Below are positions 55,025 through 63,817 of a stretch of 64,000 bases of DNA, piece by piece. The notes beneath the pieces were generated by a model, which was not told where the DNA came from, did no database searches, and was given only the letters and a program-made list of their open reading frames with translations. The position numbers and the translations under genes were made by a program. Position 1 is the stretch's first letter, and each line of letters begins with the position of its first letter. Source of the DNA: Porticoccus sp905181945 (lineage in GTDB: Bacteria; Pseudomonadota; Gammaproteobacteria; Pseudomonadales; Porticoccaceae); NCBI RefSeq assembly GCF_047729555.1, contig NZ_CP159825.1, positions 1,178,001 through 1,242,000 on the forward strand, read 5' to 3'.

Positions 55025-55321
55025 ATGACATTCGTAAAAGACAAGCAAAAAATTCTCGGTGAAACATTTGATGACGAAAGAATAAAAACATTTTTACATT
55101 TTAAAGCCCCTCAAAATGTAAACCCAAGTTTCCATCTACTAGAAAAATCCTACCGGGGCATGAATATAGGAAATTTTGATACCTTTGTGAATTTTTTTCT
55201 TGATAGCGGTCACAATATAAATGCAAAAAACCCTGAAGGTAAAACTTTGCTAAGTATAATCCAAGAGCATGGGCATGGGAAAGTGTACGCTGTTGTATTG
55301 AAAAAATATGGCGGAATCTAG
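55025..55321 (+). CDS. PA4642-family small hypothetical protein
   Basis: This 98-residue protein of unknown function resembles the small pseudomonad PA4642 family as I remember it. It has a short acidic N-terminus (GETFDDERIKTFLHF), a middle LLEKSYRGMNIGNFDTFVNFFLDSGHNINAKNPEGKTLLSII resembling a single ankyrin-like helix pair, and a Lys/Tyr-rich tail. There is no signal or membrane segment. It follows gatB by 50 bp and its end is close to the next start, so the two may be co-transcribed. The family name is from memory of its sequence pattern. Confidence 0.6.
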   Translation: MTFVKDKQKILGETFDDERIKTFLHFKAPQNVNPSFHLLEKSYRGMNIGNFDTFVNFFLDSGHNINAKNPEGKTLLSIIQEHGHGKVYAVVLKKYGGI

Positions 55322-55343
55322 CACACCCCAAATACGGAATAAT

Positions 55344-55796
55344 ATGGATAAAAAAGAAGCTAAAATAGCTGCACTAAGAGCCAGTCTAGTAGGGACTTGG
55401 CGACTAACCGGATGGAAGAAAGCGTCATCAAATTCCAATGGTGAATCTGATGTATTTGGCTCCAACCCCACAGGTTACTTAAATTACGATCAAGATGGTC
55501 GTATCTTAGTCCTCGCCCTACATGGTGATAGGCCTAGCCCGTCTCAAAGTCCTCCTTCAGAGGAAGAAAAAATTAAGCTTTTTGATTCCATGCTTGCTTA
55601 TGCTGGCACCTATACAGTTCAAGAAGATCGAGTTTTACATAAGTTAGATGCGAGCTGGAATGATATTTGGACAAATACAGTGCAGACACGCCTCATATCC
55701 CTTAAAAAAAATCGACTGACCTACACAACGCCTGTAATGATCGACCCTGTTGATGGGAAGCCATGCATATTTAAGGTGATGTTCGTTCGAGCTTAG
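55344..55796 (+). CDS. Lipocalin-like domain-containing protein
   Basis: This 150-residue protein belongs to the lipocalin-like family of PF13924 type. The opening LVGTWRLTGWK carries the G-x-W signature. NPTGYLNYDQDGRILVLALHGDRP is typical, followed by AYAGTYTVQEDRVLHKLDASW and ending in strands. No signal peptide is seen, so it is probably cytoplasmic. ATG 55344 is preferred, but ATG 55308 would overlap the previous gene by 14 bp. The ligand is unknown. Confidence 0.75.
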   Translation: MDKKEAKIAALRASLVGTWRLTGWKKASSNSNGESDVFGSNPTGYLNYDQDGRILVLALHGDRPSPSQSPPSEEEKIKLFDSMLAYAGTYTVQEDRVLHKLDASWNDIWTNTVQTRLISLKKNRLTYTTPVMIDPVDGKPCIFKVMFVRA

Positions 55797-55889
55797 ATAT
55801 GCTGACTAAATCTTGGCATAAACAATGAAAAATCCTACATCATCATGTTGTTGTTATGGTATAAATAAGAAACAAATTGGAGATCACTC

Positions 55890-56222
55890 ATGATTGATAA
55901 AATGAATTTTGATGGTGTTGCTGTCTGTAACTGGCAGGATATTGAGCCCGTAGAAGGGGCTCCAGGAATTACAGTCCGAAATCTTTGGCGGGGAGAAAAC
56001 AATAAACGTATAGACGTATATGAATTTGAACCTGGTGCTGTTTATGGCGCCCTTGACATCCATGAGACAGGCCCTGAACAAGTATATGTAATCTCAGGAG
56101 TATTCAGTGATGGCAGGAGCGATCATAAGGCGGGCACCTTTTTGCATCACCCGGTAGGTTCAGCTCATGTGCCCCAGTCAAAAACTGGCTGCGTACTTCT
56201 GGTGATTTTCCCAGAGGGCTAA
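55890..56222 (+). CDS. Cupin domain-containing protein
   Basis: This 110-residue single cupin has a first-motif-like YGALDIHETGPEQVYVISG (Glu and His near residue 58-62) and a second motif with HHPVGSAHVPQ. It resembles the ChrR-like/anti-sigma cupins and small enzyme cupins. The metal and substrate are unknown. A GGAG ribosome binding site lies 8 bp before the ATG. It stands between the lipocalin-like gene and cspA. Confidence 0.8.
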   Translation: MIDKMNFDGVAVCNWQDIEPVEGAPGITVRNLWRGENNKRIDVYEFEPGAVYGALDIHETGPEQVYVISGVFSDGRSDHKAGTFLHHPVGSAHVPQSKTGCVLLVIFPEG

Positions 56223-56290
56223 GGGAAAATTTTATTGCAAGTCTTTGGTAACTAAGTTAAAAGAAATTTTTTAGCCACTATGTCAATCCT

Positions 56291-56318
56291 TTGACTGTAG
56301 AAAAAACTGGTATATAAT
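56291..56318 (+). promoter_or_regulatory. Predicted sigma-70 promoter of cspA
   Basis: TTGACT (56291-56296), a 16-bp spacer and a perfect TATAAT (56313-56318) lie about 163 bp upstream of the cold-shock gene. This predicts a 5' leader of about 155 nt, the length seen in cspA mRNAs, whose leaders control cold-dependent translation. Confidence 0.75.
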
Positions 56319-56480
56319 CAATTTAGCTTGAAAGTACGTTTTATATTTATGCACACCATCTCGATGCCTCACCTTTAGTAGCTCGTCCGGTTCTTCATAA
56401 GTAATAGCAACACATTTTCAGCAAAAATTGTCTTCTTTTTTAAGGCTAAAAAATTACTATTGAATTGAAAGGATAAGATT

Positions 56481-56690
56481 ATGTCTACTACTACTGGTAC
56501 TGTTAAATGGTTTAATGAAGCAAAAGGTTTTGGTTTCATCGAACAAGAGTCTGGCCCAGATGTTTTTGCCCATTTCAGCGCTATTGCTGCTGAAGGGTTC
56601 AAAACTTTACTTGAAGGCCAAAAAGTTGAATTCACAGTTACTGAAGGTCAAAAAGGACCTCAAGCTGAGAATATTACTGTAATCAGTTAA
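56481..56690 (+). CDS. cspA: Cold-shock protein (CspA family)
   Basis: This is a 69-residue cold-shock domain RNA chaperone. TGTVKWFNEAKGFGFIEQESG contains the RNP1 motif KGFGFI and DVFAHFSAI contains RNP2 (VFAHF). It melts RNA structure and aids growth at low temperature or in stationary phase. A long predicted leader and a strong terminator frame a monocistronic unit. Two RNA helicase genes lie convergently downstream. Confidence 0.95.
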   Translation: MSTTTGTVKWFNEAKGFGFIEQESGPDVFAHFSAIAAEGFKTLLEGQKVEFTVTEGQKGPQAENITVIS

Positions 56691-56726
56691 GAGCGATGCG
56701 AAAATCTAAGCTGTATTTAGTAAAAT

Positions 56727-56758
56727 AAAAAAGGCGAGATAAAATTCTCGCCTTTTTT
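56727..56758. terminator. Strong bidirectional terminator after cspA
   Basis: A perfect 13-bp stem AAAAAAGGCGAGA (56727-56739) / TCTCGCCTTTTTT (56746-56758) with a 6-nt loop forms a classic intrinsic terminator. It ends in T-runs on both strands and serves the convergent cspA and rhlE genes. Confidence 0.92.
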
Positions 56759-56781
56759 ATTCAATACTCATCCGAATGAGA

Positions 56782-58044
56782 TCACCTATTTTTGTTGCCA
56801 CGGGCTCCCCAAACATTCTTGTCTGGCCCTCGAGCATTACCTGCGTGTCTTGGCTTTCCCCTCCCTCTGTTCTGTCTACCATTCTCTATAGGTTCAGCCT
56901 TGATTGAAGGGTCTGGAGAAAATCCATCAATAACTTTTTTAGGCAGATTTAATTTTAGAAGGCGCTCTATGTCGCGCAATAATTTATGTTCATCCACGCA
57001 TACTAATGATATAGCCTCGCCTTCTTTACCTGCACGACCAGTACGGCCAATACGATGAACGTAATCTTCCGACACGTTAGGTAGTTCGAAATTTACAACG
57101 TGAGGCAGCTGATCAATGTCAAGGCCGCGGGCTGCAATATCTGTCGCTACTAGTACGCGTATCTTGCCTTGCTTAAAATCAGCCAATGCTTTTGTTCGGG
57201 CACCCTGACTTTTGTTACCATGAATAGCAGCAGCAGTCAGTCCATCTTCTTCTAACTGCTTAGCCAGTCTGTTTGCACCATGCTTTGTGCGAGTAAAAAC
57301 CAATACTTGCCTCCAATTTTCAGAGCCAATCAGAAATGAAAGTAATTCGCGCTTTCGACCCTTATCCACAAAATGAATCGTTTGTTCAATTCTTTCAGAT
57401 GCAGTATTTCTTTGAGCTACCTCTATTAATGTCGGTGAATTCAATAAGCCATCAGCAAGTCTTTTAATATCGTCAGAGAAGGTTGCCGAAAATAAAAGAT
57501 TTTGGCGTTTCTTGGGCAGCAACGCTAGTAACTTACGGATATCGGGAAGAAATCCCATGTCCAGCATCCGATCTGCTTCATCTAGCACTAGGATTTCTAC
57601 TTGAGACAAATCTAATGTTTTTTGATGAGCATGATCAAGAAGACGCCCCGGTGTAGCTACAAGAATATCAACACCTGATCGCAATATAGCTATTTGAGGA
57701 TTTATTTTGACGCCCCCAAAAATTACCGTAGAGCGAACTGATAAGTACTTACTATAGGTTTTAACGCTCTCTGCAACTTGTGCAGCTAGCTCTCGGGTAG
57801 GGGTTAACACTAAAGCCCTAATAGGCCGGGAGGATTTTTTTATACTATTTGCGCTTAATATCTGCAGCATAGGTAATGTGAAGCCAGCTGTTTTGCCAGT
57901 TCCTGTTTGGGCGCCAGCCAATATATCAAGCCCTTGGAGCACCAAAGGAATAGCTTTAATTTGGATGGGTGTTGGTTTGTTATATCCGCGTTCAGAGACA
58001 GCACGAAGTATATCAGCCGATAGGCCGAGTTCATTAAATAGCAT
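56782..58044 (-). CDS. rhlE: DEAD-box ATP-dependent RNA helicase RhlE-like
   Basis: This 420-residue helicase has the Q motif (NKPTPIQIKAIP), AGAQTGTGKTAGF (motif I, near 42), PTRELAAQV, DEADRMLDMGF (motif II, near 156), SATF, VLVATDIAARGLDID and HRIGRTGRAGKEG. Its C-terminus is short, basic and Arg/Gly-rich (RQNRGRGKPRHAGNARG), typical of the RhlE group. It probably unwinds RNA in ribosome maturation or degradosome-linked decay. It follows the other DEAD-box gene by 228 bp. Confidence 0.92.
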   Translation of the reverse strand: MLFNELGLSADILRAVSERGYNKPTPIQIKAIPLVLQGLDILAGAQTGTGKTAGFTLPMLQILSANSIKKSSRPIRALVLTPTRELAAQVAESVKTYSKYLSVRSTVIFGGVKINPQIAILRSGVDILVATPGRLLDHAHQKTLDLSQVEILVLDEADRMLDMGFLPDIRKLLALLPKKRQNLLFSATFSDDIKRLADGLLNSPTLIEVAQRNTASERIEQTIHFVDKGRKRELLSFLIGSENWRQVLVFTRTKHGANRLAKQLEEDGLTAAAIHGNKSQGARTKALADFKQGKIRVLVATDIAARGLDIDQLPHVVNFELPNVSEDYVHRIGRTGRAGKEGEAISLVCVDEHKLLRDIERLLKLNLPKKVIDGFSPDPSIKAEPIENGRQNRGRGKPRHAGNARGPDKNVWGARGNKNR

Positions 58045-58272
58045 GTTAAAGGGGACTCCGGTATCAGCATATTTATGATATTATCAAAAAATCGGTCTTG
58101 CGCTGAAAACCATTTATAAGGTGTCTGGAAATATTTAAAAAAAACGCTAAGATCACTGCTTAGAGAATAAGGTACTGACCGAAAGACACCGAGATGCGCG
58201 ACTATAGCAAGTGCCGCCTAACGAGTCTATCTGTTACTAGTTAAATCTTGTGCCAAATATATAAATATTTTT

Positions 58273-59586
58273 TTATATTGGCATCAACAGCTTATCCGGC
58301 AGCTGAGACAGGAGCTTTGTTCCTAATAGCTTTTCTATTGGCTCCAATAAAAATGCATCGTCTTCGCAGGCAAAACTTATAGACGTACCGGTCTTGCCAG
58401 CTCTTCCGGTACGACCAATGCGGTGTACGTAATCTTCAGGCTCTTCAGGTAATGTATAGTTTACTACATGACTAATACCGTCTATATGAATACCTCGACC
58501 AGCAACATCTGTAGCGACCAAAATTTTCAATTTTCCAGACTTAAAATCTGCTAGAGTCTTTACTCGCTTGCCTTGAGGCACCTCACCAGAAAGAAGCCCG
58601 ACACTAAATCCCTTGCTTTTTAATTTTTCCTGAAGCCTGCGACATTGATCGCGTCGATTAGCAAAAACAATCACGCTTTCGACTTCATCCTGATCAATGA
58701 TGTTGCTCAGCAGTTCAAATTTTTCAAGCGTCGAGGTTATGTAAACCTTTTGAGTCACAGTATCTGTGGCAACACTCTCGGGTTCAATTTCAACAGTGGT
58801 TGGATTAACCGTCCATTGTTCGGCGAGATTCATCACCTCAGAAGTAAAGGTTGCAGAAAAAAACATTGTTTGTCGACTTTCTTGATGAGGGGCTAAGCGG
58901 ATAATACGTCTTACTTGAGGGATGAATCCCATATCAAGCATTCTGTCTGCTTCGTCAAGTACCAAGATCTCAGTTCTATCAAGATAGACATCATTGCTTC
59001 CTGCAAAATCCAATAAACGCCCCGGTGTGGCCACCAAGATATCACATAAACTCTCATGCAGGCGGCGCTTCTGTTTGTCGTAATCCATACCTCCAACCAA
59101 GCTATGGACCTTTAAGTCAGTGTACTTACAAAGATCTTGAGCATCCCCTGCTATCTGCATCACGAGCTCTCGAGTGGGAGCAATAATCAGTGACCTAGCC
59201 TCGCCTGCAAAGTAATCGTCCTCAACGGGATTACCAAGGAGTTCAGTAATAATTGTAGTTAAAAAAGCGGCAGTTTTTCCAGTGCCAGTTTGGGCTTTGC
59301 CCACAATATCATGGCCACGTAACGTATAAGGCAGCGTTCTTGCCTGGATCGGGGAACAATACTTGAATCCTAGATCTGCTATTGCATGCATCAGAGAAAG
59401 GGGTAGATCGAGATCATGAAAACGTGTCTTACCGGCTTCTTGGCCCACTTTAAACTTAGATAAATCCCAGTCCGTCAAAAGATTATTACTCGCTTTGTTT
59501 TTGCGCTGAAGTTCACTATTTTTCGGTTGACTTGGAACGCCTGTTTGCTGATTTTTCTCAAAAACTGAACTATCCCTGTTTGTCAT
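58273..59586 (-). CDS. rhlB: DEAD-box ATP-dependent RNA helicase RhlB-like
   Basis: This 437-residue helicase has a hydrophilic N-terminal extension of about 55 residues. It then has the core motifs FKYCSPIQARTLP (Q motif), GKAQTGTGKTAAF, PTRELVMQIAGDA, DEADRMLDMGF, SATFT, VIVFANRRDQ, ATDVAGRGIHIDG and HRIGRTGRAGKTG. The VATDVAGRGIHID and FSATF motifs resemble RhlB, the helicase of the RNase E degradosome. The assignment to RhlB is by similarity, and no degradosome partner is in the window. Confidence 0.88.
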   Translation of the reverse strand: MTNRDSSVFEKNQQTGVPSQPKNSELQRKNKASNNLLTDWDLSKFKVGQEAGKTRFHDLDLPLSLMHAIADLGFKYCSPIQARTLPYTLRGHDIVGKAQTGTGKTAAFLTTIITELLGNPVEDDYFAGEARSLIIAPTRELVMQIAGDAQDLCKYTDLKVHSLVGGMDYDKQKRRLHESLCDILVATPGRLLDFAGSNDVYLDRTEILVLDEADRMLDMGFIPQVRRIIRLAPHQESRQTMFFSATFTSEVMNLAEQWTVNPTTVEIEPESVATDTVTQKVYITSTLEKFELLSNIIDQDEVESVIVFANRRDQCRRLQEKLKSKGFSVGLLSGEVPQGKRVKTLADFKSGKLKILVATDVAGRGIHIDGISHVVNYTLPEEPEDYVHRIGRTGRAGKTGTSISFACEDDAFLLEPIEKLLGTKLLSQLPDKLLMPI

Positions 59587-59820
59587 AATATTGCCAATTT
59601 AAATAAATCTTTCACCTTCGCGTATCTCTAAAAAACCGAAGGGAGTGAAAACGTTCCGGATTGTAGCATGAGATCCCCACACTAAGCTTATTTGACGAAT
59701 TTGTTTCAAATATTTAAATGATGCAACACAAATCGTTATTTGATGCTTTTAAATCCGCGTCTTATTGGGTTACCCTGACGCACACACCAAGATAACTACA
59801 TTTACTTTAGGGTTAATAGC

Positions 59821-60297
59821 ATGACAGCTCAAGAAAACCACGAATTACGCAATGCCTTTGGTAGTTTTGCAACAGGTATTACTGTAATCACTGCTCTAGA
59901 TGGAGAAAAGACCCCCCAAGGAATGACGGCCAATAGTTTTTCAACCGTATCATTAGAGCCTCCTCTTGTTTCTTGGTGTGTAGGTCAAGAATCAAGACTA
60001 TTTGACTTATTCCAACAAGCCGGTCATTTCGCAGTAAATATTCTAAGTGGTAACCAAAAATCAACTTCTGAATTATTTGCTAGCTCACATAACGATAAAT
60101 TTTCACAAGCATCTTGGCATTCTGGTGCGCATGGCTTGCCACTGCTAGATGGCTGCGCATCTCAGTTTACATGCGCTACAGAGCACCTTTACTCTGGGGG
60201 AGATCACATTATCATAGTAGGTCGAGTACTAGATTTTTCTAACAACAACATATCGCCATTAATTTTTCATGGCGGGAAATATCAAAAATTAAAATAA
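59821..60297 (+). CDS. Flavin reductase family protein
   Basis: This 158-residue flavin reductase-like protein has ALRNAFGSFATGITVI-type FGSFATGITVITAL, GMTANSFSTVSLEPPLVSWCVG (FMN/flavin-binding region), FAVNILSGNQ and HIIIVGRVLDF. Such proteins reduce FMN or FAD with NAD(P)H, often for a two-component monooxygenase. No partner oxygenase is nearby, so the physiological partner is unknown. It is convergent with prmC and separated by 11 bp. Confidence 0.88.
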   Translation: MTAQENHELRNAFGSFATGITVITALDGEKTPQGMTANSFSTVSLEPPLVSWCVGQESRLFDLFQQAGHFAVNILSGNQKSTSELFASSHNDKFSQASWHSGAHGLPLLDGCASQFTCATEHLYSGGDHIIIVGRVLDFSNNNISPLIFHGGKYQKLK

Positions 60298-60308
60298 AAA
60301 TATGGTAC

Positions 60309-61172
60309 CTATAATTCAGCCTTAAAACATACACTGACTCGATCAAGGCCAGACAGGTCAATGAAAGTTTCTGTACCACTAAAACCAGCCTGGATCATTT
60401 TTTGACGAACCTCTTTTCCTTGACTGTGTCCGTGCTCCAGTAACAACCAGCCCCCAGGCTTAAGATGTAAATAAGAGTCAAAAACAACTGTATGGATATC
60501 AGCCAAGCCAGAATCGTTGGCCACAAGGGCTGATAACGGCTCAAATCTAACGTCACCTTCTTGGAGGTGTTTATCTTTAAGGCACAAATATGGCGGATTA
60601 CTTACAATAAGGTCAAATTGTATTTCTTTTAAGTTAGAAAACCAGTTACTTTGACAAATCTTTACATTATCAAAACCAAATTGCTGTCGATTCTCCTCGG
60701 CAAGGGCAACGGCACCGAATTCTAAATCAACAGCTATAATTTCCCAGAATGGTTTTTCGCTCGCAAGAGCTAGTGCAATAGCCCCGGTTCCTGTTCCTAA
60801 ATCTAATACTGAAATCTGTTGATCCAAAGGTAGAGAAAGGGCTTTTTCTATAAGCAGTTCTGTCTCTGGCCTAGGTATGATAGTGACAGGAGAAACTTTA
60901 AGCGGCAACGACCAGAATTCACGTCTTTTTATGATATAAGCGACAGGTTCTCCGTTAACTCGGCATCTCAAAAGTTCATTAAAGCGTGTCTGTTCTAAGC
61001 TGCTCAGGATTTGATTAGGCCATGTATATAAATGGGCGCGATCTTTTCCCAGAACATAACTAAGTATTATCTCTACATCTAGCCTTGGACTGTCACTTAC
61101 ATCAGCTAGCTCAACACTGAGTTTCAGCAAATTTGAAATAGCCATGCAATTCATAGAAGCATCAGTAGGCAT
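60309..61172 (-). CDS. prmC: Peptide chain release factor N5-glutamine methyltransferase
   Basis: PrmC methylates the Gln of the GGQ motif of release factors. The 287-residue SAM enzyme has a helical N-terminal domain, PRPETELLIEKAL, the SAM-binding VLDLGTGTGAIALAL near 115 and the catalytic substrate-glutamine motif FDLIVSNPPYLC (NPPY near 190). The gene for its substrate, prfA, is immediately upstream (73 bp), so enzyme and substrate are co-transcribed. Confidence 0.95.
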   Translation of the reverse strand: MPTDASMNCMAISNLLKLSVELADVSDSPRLDVEIILSYVLGKDRAHLYTWPNQILSSLEQTRFNELLRCRVNGEPVAYIIKRREFWSLPLKVSPVTIIPRPETELLIEKALSLPLDQQISVLDLGTGTGAIALALASEKPFWEIIAVDLEFGAVALAEENRQQFGFDNVKICQSNWFSNLKEIQFDLIVSNPPYLCLKDKHLQEGDVRFEPLSALVANDSGLADIHTVVFDSYLHLKPGGWLLLEHGHSQGKEVRQKMIQAGFSGTETFIDLSGLDRVSVCFKAEL

Positions 61173-61245
61173 CCGCTAATCCTAGCGATAAAATTCTTCT
61201 GTTCAAAGAGTGAACTTTTTTAGACATGAAACGTGCATCTACCTT

Positions 61246-62328
61246 TTAAGAGGAAATTGTAGCCAGTAGATCCGCCTGATGTTCATTCACTAAAGGTTGA
61301 ATGACCTCATCTAACTGCCCTTCCATTACCTCTCCTAGCTTGTATAGCGTCAGGTTGATTCGGTGATCTGTGATACGACCCTGAGAGTAATTATAAGTGC
61401 GGATGCGTTCTGAGCGATCCCCGCTACCAACCAATGAACGGCGCTCTTCTGCCAAATTTTCCGCAGCAACAACTTCTTGAGCGTTTTTTAAGCGGGATGA
61501 CAACAGGGCCATAGCCCTCGCCTTGTTTTTATGTTGGGAGCGCTCGTCTTGACACTCAACAACCAGTCCTGTTGGAAGATGGGTTATACGGATAGCCGAA
61601 TCTGTCTTATTGACATGTTGGCCGCCGGCGCCTGAAGCGCGAAAAGTGTCAACACGAAGATCTCCTTTTTTAATATCAATATCATCTAGTGCATCTACTT
61701 CTGGCATAACTGCCACAGTACAGGCAGACGTATGTACACGGCCTTGAGATTCAGTATCCGGGACTCTTTGTACGCGATGAGCACCGGATTCAAATTTCAA
61801 TTTAGAGTAAACACCCTGTCCTATGATCAAGCTAATAATCTCCTTATAGCCACCATGATCGCCTAAATTCTCACTGATAATCTCCACCTTCCATTTTTTG
61901 CTCTCAGCATATTTACAGTACATACGAAACAGATCACCAGAAAAAATAGCTGCTTCATCGCCACCAGTGCCTGCACGAATCTCCAGAAATACATTTTTCT
62001 CATCATTGGTATCTTTGGGTAATAAAAGTTTCTGTATTGCAATCACAATACTAGAAAGTTTTTCTGTTTCTAGGGTTATCTCTTCTTCAGCCATGCCTCT
62101 AATATCTAGATCAGAATCCCGAAGTAGCAGCCTTGCTTCAGATATTTTTTCTTCGACCAAGATATAGTCTTTATGAGCTTCGACAATTGGCTCCTGTTCG
62201 GCATACTCCTTAGAAAGCGCACGAAAATAATTTTGATTACCTATTACACTAGGATCGCCCAAAAGCGCTCGCACTTCTTCATGGCGATCAGTCATCAATT
62301 GTAGCTTTTCTAAAATAGATTCTTTCAT
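61246..62328 (-). CDS. prfA: Peptide chain release factor 1
   Basis: RF1 terminates translation at UAA and UAG. The 360-residue protein has the GGQ motif in FRASGAGGQHVNKTDSAIR (near 235) that contacts the peptidyl-transferase centre. The codon-reading tripeptide region lies around REPDTESQG-like VPDTESQGRVHTSACTVAV, and the C-terminal helices YNYSQGRITDHRINLTLYKL are present. It lies between hemA and prmC, the conserved gammaproteobacterial order. Confidence 0.96.
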   Translation of the reverse strand: MKESILEKLQLMTDRHEEVRALLGDPSVIGNQNYFRALSKEYAEQEPIVEAHKDYILVEEKISEARLLLRDSDLDIRGMAEEEITLETEKLSSIVIAIQKLLLPKDTNDEKNVFLEIRAGTGGDEAAIFSGDLFRMYCKYAESKKWKVEIISENLGDHGGYKEIISLIIGQGVYSKLKFESGAHRVQRVPDTESQGRVHTSACTVAVMPEVDALDDIDIKKGDLRVDTFRASGAGGQHVNKTDSAIRITHLPTGLVVECQDERSQHKNKARAMALLSSRLKNAQEVVAAENLAEERRSLVGSGDRSERIRTYNYSQGRITDHRINLTLYKLGEVMEGQLDEVIQPLVNEHQADLLATISS

Positions 62329-62372
62329 TAGCGCACTTTATTATTTAATTAGCCAACAGTAAGCTTACTTGT

Positions 62373-63659
62373 TTAATGATTTGACTCATTTTTATCTGAT
62401 TTCTGTAATCCAAATAAATCACCAGCCAAGCGAATATGATCTTTGCGCCCCCGCTCTCCAACTTGCTTGAGTTTTCTTGATGGAGCGTGCAAAAGCTTAT
62501 TAGTTAAATTTCGCGCCAAACTTCTTACTATATCCTCAGGATCTTGACCTGCTCGCAAGGCAAGCAAAGCTTTTTCAGCCTCAATATCACGAGTTTCTTC
62601 TAAATTTTTACGAAAGGCTCGAATCATATCTACCACATCAAGACCCTGAAGCTGACTTTTCCATTCACTCACACCCTCTTCTATGATTTTCTCAGCTTTA
62701 TTTGCAGCATTTTCACGCGAACGCATATTCTCAAGAATAACCTCTTGAAGATCATCTACGGTAAAAAGATAAATATCATCCAAGCCTGCAACTTCTGGTT
62801 CAATATCTCTAGGTACCGCTAAATCCAACATAAACATAGGTTTATGTTTACGTTTTTTAATTGCTGACTCTACAGCACCTTTTCCAAGTATGGGCAACTG
62901 ACTACCTGTTGATGAGATCAAGATGTCTGCTTTTTGAAGGAATTCAGGAATATCTGAAAATAATATTGCATGGGCGCCAAATTCTTGAGCCAACTCTTCG
63001 GCTCTACGCAGTGTTCGGTTAGAAACCGTAATGCTGCCCACCTGTTTCTCTATTAAATGTTTTGCTACCAATTCAATAGTTTCTCCAGCGCCAATCAAAA
63101 GTACGTGAGCATCTTTCAGATTTGAGAAAATTTGCTGCGAAAGGCTCACAGCAGCATATGCAACAGAGACAGGATTTTGACCAATAGCTGTTTCGGTGCG
63201 AACTCGTTTTGCGATAGAAAATGCTTGCTGAAATAACTGATTAAGTTTTGTAGAAACTGTTTCTGCTTCCTGCGCTACAGCATAAGCTGACTTGAGCTGA
63301 CCTAATATTTGCGGCTCACCCAGTATCATTGAATCTAAGCCACTAGCGACTTTCATCATATGTTTAACAGCATCTTCATTTCTGTAAGTATAGCAACAGG
63401 TAGATAATTCGCTTGCTGACAACTGATGGTAATCTGCTAGCCAGTCCAAGATCTTCTCAGCACTTCCATGAGAATCATTAGGGTCAACAAAATATATCTC
63501 TGTGCGATTACAGGTAGACAGGATGGCCACCTCGCCAATGCCGGTAACTTCGATCGCATTGCGTAAGGCCCTAATCATATTCTCTGGAGCAAAAGCTACC
63601 TTCTCTCGAAGATCGAGAGCGGCAGTGCGGTAATTGATTCCAAATGTGAAAATAGTCAT
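62373..63659 (-). CDS. hemA: Glutamyl-tRNA reductase
   Basis: HemA reduces glutamyl-tRNA(Glu) to glutamate-1-semialdehyde, the first committed step of tetrapyrrole synthesis in the C5 pathway. The 428-residue protein has the catalytic Cys in LSTCNRTEIYF (near 50), GEPQILGQLKSAY, the NADPH-binding VLLIGAGETIELVAKHL near 188 and the dimerisation helices at the C-terminus. It is followed by prfA and divergent from the partial lipoprotein gene. It supplies the substrate chain used by hemC-hemD elsewhere in the window. Confidence 0.96.
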   Translation of the reverse strand: MTIFTFGINYRTAALDLREKVAFAPENMIRALRNAIEVTGIGEVAILSTCNRTEIYFVDPNDSHGSAEKILDWLADYHQLSASELSTCCYTYRNEDAVKHMMKVASGLDSMILGEPQILGQLKSAYAVAQEAETVSTKLNQLFQQAFSIAKRVRTETAIGQNPVSVAYAAVSLSQQIFSNLKDAHVLLIGAGETIELVAKHLIEKQVGSITVSNRTLRRAEELAQEFGAHAILFSDIPEFLQKADILISSTGSQLPILGKGAVESAIKKRKHKPMFMLDLAVPRDIEPEVAGLDDIYLFTVDDLQEVILENMRSRENAANKAEKIIEEGVSEWKSQLQGLDVVDMIRAFRKNLEETRDIEAEKALLALRAGQDPEDIVRSLARNLTNKLLHAPSRKLKQVGERGRKDHIRLAGDLFGLQKSDKNESNH

Positions 63660-63817
63660 TAATTCAATGCTTGATAAGGCTAATCTGCAATTGTCCGGCT
63701 CTAAGCCTTTAAAGACAAGTGATATTCGGTCAATATTTAACTAGCGTTAAAGCTTTTGTTGTTGTTAAAGTATCTAACTTCAATGCACAAACAATCAAAA
63801 ATTTTATACGCAAATAT

